Shown here piece by piece: positions 59,554 through 64,000 of a stretch of DNA of 64,000 nucleotides. The notes below the pieces were generated by a model. The model had not been told where the DNA came from. It ran no database searches and saw only the letters and a program-made list of their open reading frames with translations. A program made the translations under genes and the position numbers. Source of the DNA: Polaromonas sp. (GTDB lineage: Bacteria; Pseudomonadota; Gammaproteobacteria; Burkholderiales; Burkholderiaceae_C); assembly GCA_025362315.1 (NCBI GenBank), contig JANYGP010000062.1, positions 37,822-101,821 of the forward strand. The letters are read 5' to 3'. The stretch's first letter is position 1. Each line of letters starts with the position of its first letter.

Positions 59554-60606
59554 ATGAAAACTGCAAAGCACCCAATGCCTTCATCTTTCTGCTTTGCAAG
59601 GCATTTCAGACCTGTAGCCTCTGATTTATGGGCGCTGGCAGCTACTTTTTTAATAGTATCTGGCATTTCTTTCAGCCCGGCTGTACAGGCACAGGGCGCC
59701 TACCCGTCCAAGCCTGTGAAGATTGTTGTGGGCTTTCCGGCAGGTGGCGGCACCGATGTTTTTGCACGCGTGCTCGCGCAAGGCCTGTCCACTCAGATGG
59801 GGCAGAGCTTTGTGATTGACAACAAGCCCGGCGCAGGCGGCGTGCTGGCGGGGCAAAGCATGGCCCAGGCGGTGAGCGACGGTTACACGCTGCTGATGGG
59901 CAGCACTTCGACCCAGGCGATTGCACCGCAGCTGTATGCCAGGCGGCCGTATGGCGCGAAAGACTTTACGCCCATTGCCCATGTGGCCAGCGTCGGCCTG
60001 GTGCTGGTGGCCCACCCGGCCGCACCGTTCAATACCGTGGCTGAAATGGTGGCCTATGCCAAGTCGCGCCCCGGGCAGCTGAACTATGCCTCCGGCGGCA
60101 ACGGCGTGACCAATCACCTGGCGATGGAGTTGCTCAAAAGCCGCACCGGCAGTTTCATCACGCACATCCCCTACCGCGGCTCAGCCCCTGCATTGCAGGA
60201 TGTCATGGCAGGGCAAGTCAGTGTGATGTTTGACTCGATTGCCGCCAGCGGGCCGCAAATCAGGGCAGGCAAGGTCAAGGCACTGGGCATAGCCGGCTTG
60301 ACCAAAAGCGAGGCGCTGCCCGGTGTGCCCACCTTGAGCGAAGCAGGTGCCAGCATTGGCCTGAAGGGCTTTGACACACCTGGCTGGATTGCGCTTTACG
60401 GACCCAAGGGCCTGCCGGGGCCGTTGACAGCGCAGCTGCAGGAGGCCGTCAGTGTGGTGCTGGCCAGTCCTGAAGTGGCACAGCGTTTTGCAGTTGCCGG
60501 AGCCATACCGCGCTACATGAACGCAGCAGCGCTGACTGCCTACGAGACCAGTGAAATCCGCAAGTGGCTTGAAGCCATCGTGTTTTCTGGCGCCAAAATA
60601 GATTGA
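59554..60606 (+). CDS. Bug/TctC-family periplasmic solute-binding protein
   Basis: A 350-residue tripartite tricarboxylate-type receptor. The signal peptide ends near 'AVQAQG'. The mature start 'YPSKPVKIVVGFPAGGGTDVFARVLAQGL' and 'VIDNKPGAGGVLAGQSMAQA' are typical of the very large Bug family in Burkholderiales. No TctA/TctB membrane genes are adjacent, which is usual for Bug proteins. The substrate is unknown. The signal-peptide region (residues about 20-36) is encoded by a dispersed repeat copy. Confidence 0.93.
   Translation: MKTAKHPMPSSFCFARHFRPVASDLWALAATFLIVSGISFSPAVQAQGAYPSKPVKIVVGFPAGGGTDVFARVLAQGLSTQMGQSFVIDNKPGAGGVLAGQSMAQAVSDGYTLLMGSTSTQAIAPQLYARRPYGAKDFTPIAHVASVGLVLVAHPAAPFNTVAEMVAYAKSRPGQLNYASGGNGVTNHLAMELLKSRTGSFITHIPYRGSAPALQDVMAGQVSVMFDSIAASGPQIRAGKVKALGIAGLTKSEALPGVPTLSEAGASIGLKGFDTPGWIALYGPKGLPGPLTAQLQEAVSVVLASPEVAQRFAVAGAIPRYMNAAALTAYETSEIRKWLEAIVFSGAKID
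59611..59660 (-). repeat. Dispersed ~48-bp repeat, copy 8, inside a signal peptide
   Basis: On the minus strand: AGTAGCTGCCAGCGCCC, spacer, GAGGCTACAGG. The plus-strand reading encodes 'PVASDLWALAATFLIVS' in the Bug protein's signal peptide, the opposite strand from the one used in copy 7. Confidence 0.75.
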
Positions 60607-60633
60607 TTCAAACCCGATTGCTCAGGAAATGCC

Positions 60634-61440
60634 ATGAAAGTCGCTGCCATTCAAATGGTGTCCACGCCAGATGTCCAACGCAACCTTGCTGCGGCGCGCG
60701 ACCTGCTCAGTCAGGCTGCCGCAGCTGGCGCAGAACTGGCTGTGCTGCCTGAATATTTTTGTCTTCTGGGTATGAAAGACACCGACAAACTGGCAATTGC
60801 CGAAGCAGACGGACACGGGCCGCTGCAGGACTTTTTAAGCCGGTGTGCGTTTGATTTCAAGCTTTATCTGGCAGGCGGCACCGTTCCCCTGACATCGGCG
60901 CAACCTGGCAAGGTTTTCAACACCACGCTGGTGTTTGATCCACAGGGCCAGCGCGTGGCCCGCTATGACAAGATGCACCTGTTTTGTTTTGACAACGGCC
61001 AGGAAAGTTATGACGAATCGCGGGTGCTGACTGCTGGCACGCAACCGGTTGCTTTTGATTTGCAGGCAAGGGACGGTCATACCTGGCGCGTTGGCCTGAG
61101 CGTTTGTTATGACCTGCGCTTTGCTGAGCTGTACCGTGCATTGAAAGCCGATGTGTTGCTGGTGCCCAGTGCATTTACCCACACCACCGGACGCTCGCAT
61201 TGGGAAGTTCTGCTGCGGGCCCGGGCCATTGAAAACCTGGCCTATGTGGTGGCTGCAGCGCAAGGCGGGCTGCACGACAACGGCAGGCAAACCTGGGGCC
61301 AAAGCCTGGTGGCCAGCCCATGGGGCGACGTGTTGGCCGAGCTCCGGCAGGGCCCAGGCGTCGTGCTGGCTGACATGGACAAAGCCACACTGACGCAGCG
61401 GCGCCTGCAATTGCCGGCGCTGAACCACCGCCTGCTGTGA
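60634..61440 (+). CDS. Carbon-nitrogen hydrolase (nitrilase/Nit family)
   Basis: A 268-residue enzyme with the catalytic triad E40 ('VLPEYF'), K113 ('RYDKMHLFCFD') and C158 ('GLSVCYDLRFAELYR'). The Nit1/deaminated-glutathione amidase subgroup is favoured by 'YDKMHLFCFD' and 'SAFTHTTGRSHWEVLLRARAIENLAYVVAAAQGG'. It overlaps the kinase gene by 4 bp (GTGA), so the two are co-translated. A repair amidase role is an inference from the subgroup. Confidence 0.92.
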   Translation: MKVAAIQMVSTPDVQRNLAAARDLLSQAAAAGAELAVLPEYFCLLGMKDTDKLAIAEADGHGPLQDFLSRCAFDFKLYLAGGTVPLTSAQPGKVFNTTLVFDPQGQRVARYDKMHLFCFDNGQESYDESRVLTAGTQPVAFDLQARDGHTWRVGLSVCYDLRFAELYRALKADVLLVPSAFTHTTGRSHWEVLLRARAIENLAYVVAAAQGGLHDNGRQTWGQSLVASPWGDVLAELRQGPGVVLADMDKATLTQRRLQLPALNHRLL

Positions 61441-63461
61441 CGCCCAGGCTTGAGGCGCTGAGTGTCAAACGCTCGGTCCTGTGGGGCTGGCTGGTGGCGC
61501 TGGTGCTGGTGCTTTTGCTGACCCTGGTGTGGTTGGTAGGCCGCTATGAAAACAGTGAAATTGAAACCCGGCTTGAGCGCGATGCCGCCGAGGCCGTGCT
61601 GGACATCAAGGACGGCCTGAACCGCAACGTTCAGAGCCTTCAGGCACTGCACAGCATCCATGCCAAAGGCCCTGACATAAATGGCTGGCAAACACTGGCA
61701 GAGGCGCTGCTGCGCGAACGCCGTGAAATCATGCGGGTTGAATGGCGCAATGACACGCTGGACATCCAGAGCTTTTCTGGCACACCTTACCGGCAGGGCG
61801 TCTTTGAACGCTTTGGCCGCAGCAATTCGCTTTCTGATGTCAGCACCGCCTGCGCCGCCGCGCTGCGCATCAGCAGCGCATCGTATTCAAGCAGTTATTT
61901 TTTGCCACAAAGCGACGGCATGGGCATGGAAGTCATCGACATGTGCCTGCCCATCATGGCGGGCGGGCAACTGGCGGGCTACCTGCTGGCCACATACGGA
62001 TTGCAAAGCATGTTGTCGGAGCTGGTCAGCAAACAGCTCATGCGCGGGCAAAGCCTGGCCTTCACAGAAGCCGACGGCACGCGCCTGGCGCTGGTGGGCG
62101 GTGGCGCGCGCGGCAGTCAAAATTTTGTGGCGCGCCAGTTGCTGGACTTGCCGGGCACAACGCTGGTGCTGCGGCTGGAGAGCCGCCTCGGTATGCCCGG
62201 GCTTTTTCCAAATGTGTTGACAGCCCTGCTGACAGCCGTGTCGCTGGCCTTGATGGTCGTGCTGTTTTTACTGGCACGTGACACACGCCGGCGTCTGCGG
62301 GCCGAGCACGACCTGGGCGAAGCGCTGGCTTTTCGCAAGGCAATGGAAGACTCGCTGATCACCGGGCTGCGTGCGCGCGACCTGTCGGGGCGCATCACCT
62401 ATGTCAATCCGGCGTTTTGCGCCATGGTGGGCCTGGCGCCCCAGCAGTTGCTGGACCAAAGCCTGCCATCGCCCTACTGGCCACCTGAATTGTCTGATGC
62501 CTATCAGCAGCGCCAGGCCATCCGGCTGGCGGGCAGCAATTTGCCCCGCGAAGGACACGAATCCGTGTTCATGCGGCCTGACGGCACCCGCTTTCCAGTC
62601 CTGATCATTGAGGCACCGCTGATCAACGCAGCAGGCAAACACACCGGCTGGATGAGCGCCATTTTGGACGTGTCAGAGCAGCGCCGGGTAGAAGAGCTCT
62701 CGCGTGCCAGCCAGGACCGCTTGCAGGCCACCGCCCGACTGGCCATGGTCGGTGAAATGGCCTCGCTGCTGAGCCATGAACTCAACCAGCCCCTGGCCGC
62801 CATTTCAAGCTATGCCACCGGGTCTCTTAATTTGCTCCATGATGCAGCAACCGTGCCGCCCACCGCGCTTTCAAGCGACCTGCAGCTGGCTGTCAGCCGC
62901 ATTGCCGAACAAGCCGAGCGTGCTGGCAAAGTGATCAAAAGCGTGCACGACTTTGTGCGCCGCCGTGACCAGACACGTGAGGCGGTTGAGCCACGCGACT
63001 TGATCAACGCCGTGATGCCGCTGGTCAGCCTGCAAGCCCGCAAGCTGTCTGTGACCGTCGTCACTGAAATAGACGCCGCTGCCCATGCGGTGCTCTGCGA
63101 CCGCACGATGGTCGAGCAGGTACTGCTCAATTTGTCACGTAACGGCATGCAGGCCATGCAGGACCTGGACCCGTCCACAACCCGCGTGCTGACCCTACGC
63201 GTCAGGCCCGCAGCGTCCAACGCCCGCAGCCGTTGGGTGGAGTTTGCCGTCATAGACCAGGGCGCAGGCATTTCCCCCGACGTACAGGCCCAGTTGTTCA
63301 CGCCGTTTTTCACCACCAAAGTCGAGGGCATGGGCTTGGGTTTAAGCTTGTGCCGCACCGTGATCGAACAGCACGGCGGTTTTCTGGGCTTTGAGCCGGC
63401 TTTGCCAACGGGTACCATTTTCAGTTTCACCTTGCCAGTCGATAACGCTCACCAACCTTGA
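61437..63461 (+). CDS. PAS-containing sensor histidine kinase
   Basis: A 674-residue membrane kinase. Helix 1 is at 13-35, a periplasmic sensor domain at about 40-255, helix 2 at about 258-280 and PAS at about 300-412. The HisKA H-box is 'MVGEMASLLSHELNQPLAAIS' with H447. The ATPase N-box is 'NLSRNGMQAM', with G boxes 'DQGAGIS' and 'GMGLGLSLC'. The arrangement resembles DctB/FixL-type kinases. The GTG start overlaps the nitrilase stop. The response regulator gene follows 13 bp later. The ligand is unknown. Confidence 0.92.
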   Translation: MTPRLEALSVKRSVLWGWLVALVLVLLLTLVWLVGRYENSEIETRLERDAAEAVLDIKDGLNRNVQSLQALHSIHAKGPDINGWQTLAEALLRERREIMRVEWRNDTLDIQSFSGTPYRQGVFERFGRSNSLSDVSTACAAALRISSASYSSSYFLPQSDGMGMEVIDMCLPIMAGGQLAGYLLATYGLQSMLSELVSKQLMRGQSLAFTEADGTRLALVGGGARGSQNFVARQLLDLPGTTLVLRLESRLGMPGLFPNVLTALLTAVSLALMVVLFLLARDTRRRLRAEHDLGEALAFRKAMEDSLITGLRARDLSGRITYVNPAFCAMVGLAPQQLLDQSLPSPYWPPELSDAYQQRQAIRLAGSNLPREGHESVFMRPDGTRFPVLIIEAPLINAAGKHTGWMSAILDVSEQRRVEELSRASQDRLQATARLAMVGEMASLLSHELNQPLAAISSYATGSLNLLHDAATVPPTALSSDLQLAVSRIAEQAERAGKVIKSVHDFVRRRDQTREAVEPRDLINAVMPLVSLQARKLSVTVVTEIDAAAHAVLCDRTMVEQVLLNLSRNGMQAMQDLDPSTTRVLTLRVRPAASNARSRWVEFAVIDQGAGISPDVQAQLFTPFFTTKVEGMGLGLSLCRTVIEQHGGFLGFEPALPTGTIFSFTLPVDNAHQP

Positions 63462-63474
63462 GAAGGACACCTTG

Positions 63475-64000
63475 ATGGAACCTGTACAAGATGCCACCGT
63501 TTACATCGTTGATGACGACAGCAGCGTGCGAGACGCGTTGGCCTGGCTGCTGCGCTCACGCCGCCTGCACAGCGAGGTATTTGACTGCGCCGAAGCCTTT
63601 GACGCGCGGGTATCGTCAGGCTTTGGGGTGAGTACGCCGTCATGCGTGCTGCTGGATGTGCGCATGGCAGGCCTCAGCGGTTTGGCGATGTTTGAAAAAC
63701 TGATCGGCTATGGCCTGCTGCCCACACTGCCCGTCATTTTTTTGACCGGACACGCAGACGTACCCACTGCCGTGGCAGCCGTCAAGCAAGGCGCTTTTGA
63801 TTTTTGTGAAAAACCGTTTTCAGACAACGCGCTGGTTGACCGTATCGAGCAGGCGCTGGCCCTGTCAGCCGCCGCCCTGGCCCAGCACAGCGCCAGCAGC
63901 AGCGTACAAGCCCGCCTGGCCAGCCTGACCGAGCGCGAAAAAGCCGTGATGCAACTGGTCATCAACGGCCTGCCCAACAAGCTGGTGGCTGACCAGCTCG
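63475..64000 (+). CDS. FixJ/NarL-type response regulator (cut by window end)
   Basis: The first 175 residues are visible. The receiver domain has the acidic pocket 'VYIVDDDSSVRDAL', phosphoacceptor D61 in 'CVLLDVRMAGLSG', Thr in 'FLTGHAD' and Lys in 'CEKPFSD'. A linker of Ala/Ser and the start of a LuxR-type HTH ('LASLTEREKAVMQLVINGLPNKLVADQL') follow. The frame is open at the right edge. It is a cognate partner of the kinase immediately upstream. Confidence 0.93.
   Translation, partial: MEPVQDATVYIVDDDSSVRDALAWLLRSRRLHSEVFDCAEAFDARVSSGFGVSTPSCVLLDVRMAGLSGLAMFEKLIGYGLLPTLPVIFLTGHADVPTAVAAVKQGAFDFCEKPFSDNALVDRIEQALALSAAALAQHSASSSVQARLASLTEREKAVMQLVINGLPNKLVADQL

Overview
The window is a nearly complete proteobacterial photosynthesis gene cluster (about 0.5-41.8 kb), followed by a full cytochrome c maturation (ccm) operon (42.0-49.2 kb) and ordinary housekeeping genes (49.4-64 kb). 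Gene content and order point to a betaproteobacterium of the Burkholderiales, most likely a Comamonadaceae relative of Rhodoferax or Limnohabitans. The signs are a type II reaction centre with tetraheme PufC and a HiPIP donor, the spheroidene/spheroidenone carotenoid set, the oxygen-dependent cyclase acsF, a glnE-yhdP-nitrilase-kinase neighbourhood, and a short dispersed repeat of a type I associate with Comamonadaceae. The genus is inferred.

Layout. 1-362: end of a cation/proton antiporter. 576-893: HiPIP. 932-3385 (minus): a small membrane protein, bchP and bchG. 3570-7522: regulators, namely a divergent PpsR paralogue (plus), then canonical ppsR and aerR (minus). 7887-25254 (plus): bchF-N-B-H-L-M, lhaA, puhA-B-C, acsF, puhE, crtI, crtB and a 46-residue membrane peptide. 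25377-25808: a BLUF blue-light sensor. 26051-41766 (minus, read from the right): crtE-crtF, bchC-X-Y-Z, pufB, a PufQ-like gene, pufA-L-M-C, crtA-crtD-crtC, a DUF2269 protein and a short-chain dehydrogenase. 42010-49231 (plus): ccmABCDEFGHI. 49442-55121 (minus): glnE, then an outer-membrane factor and an adaptor of an efflux system with no pump gene. 55192-64000 (plus): yhdP, a Bug-type binding protein, a nitrilase, and a sensor kinase with its response regulator (cut by the window end).

Together the genes make bacteriochlorophyll a from Mg chelation onward (bchH, bchM, acsF, bchLNB, bchF, bchXYZ, bchC, bchG, bchP), spheroidene/spheroidenone (crtE, B, I, C, D, F, A), the reaction centre and LH1 (pufBALM, puhA), assembly factors (lhaA, puhB, puhC, puhE) and electron donors (pufC, HiPIP). 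The ccm operon next door matures the c-type haems PufC needs. Mg-chelatase bchI/bchD, the anaerobic cyclase bchE, bchJ and LH2 (puc) genes are not in the window.

The most interesting signals are these. (1) Pairs of PpsR-type boxes (TGT-N12-ACA) lie at four promoters. At three of them (bchF, bchG, bchC) the predicted +1 falls on or next to the start ATG, suggesting leaderless mRNAs. (2) BLUF and B12-binding (AerR) modules, fused in Rhodobacter AppA, occur here as separate proteins beside two PpsR paralogues, one with a decayed DNA-binding end. (3) A PufQ-like gene sits between pufB and pufA. (4) A dispersed ~48-bp repeat (eight copies) supplies coding sequence in three genes, including two signal peptides.
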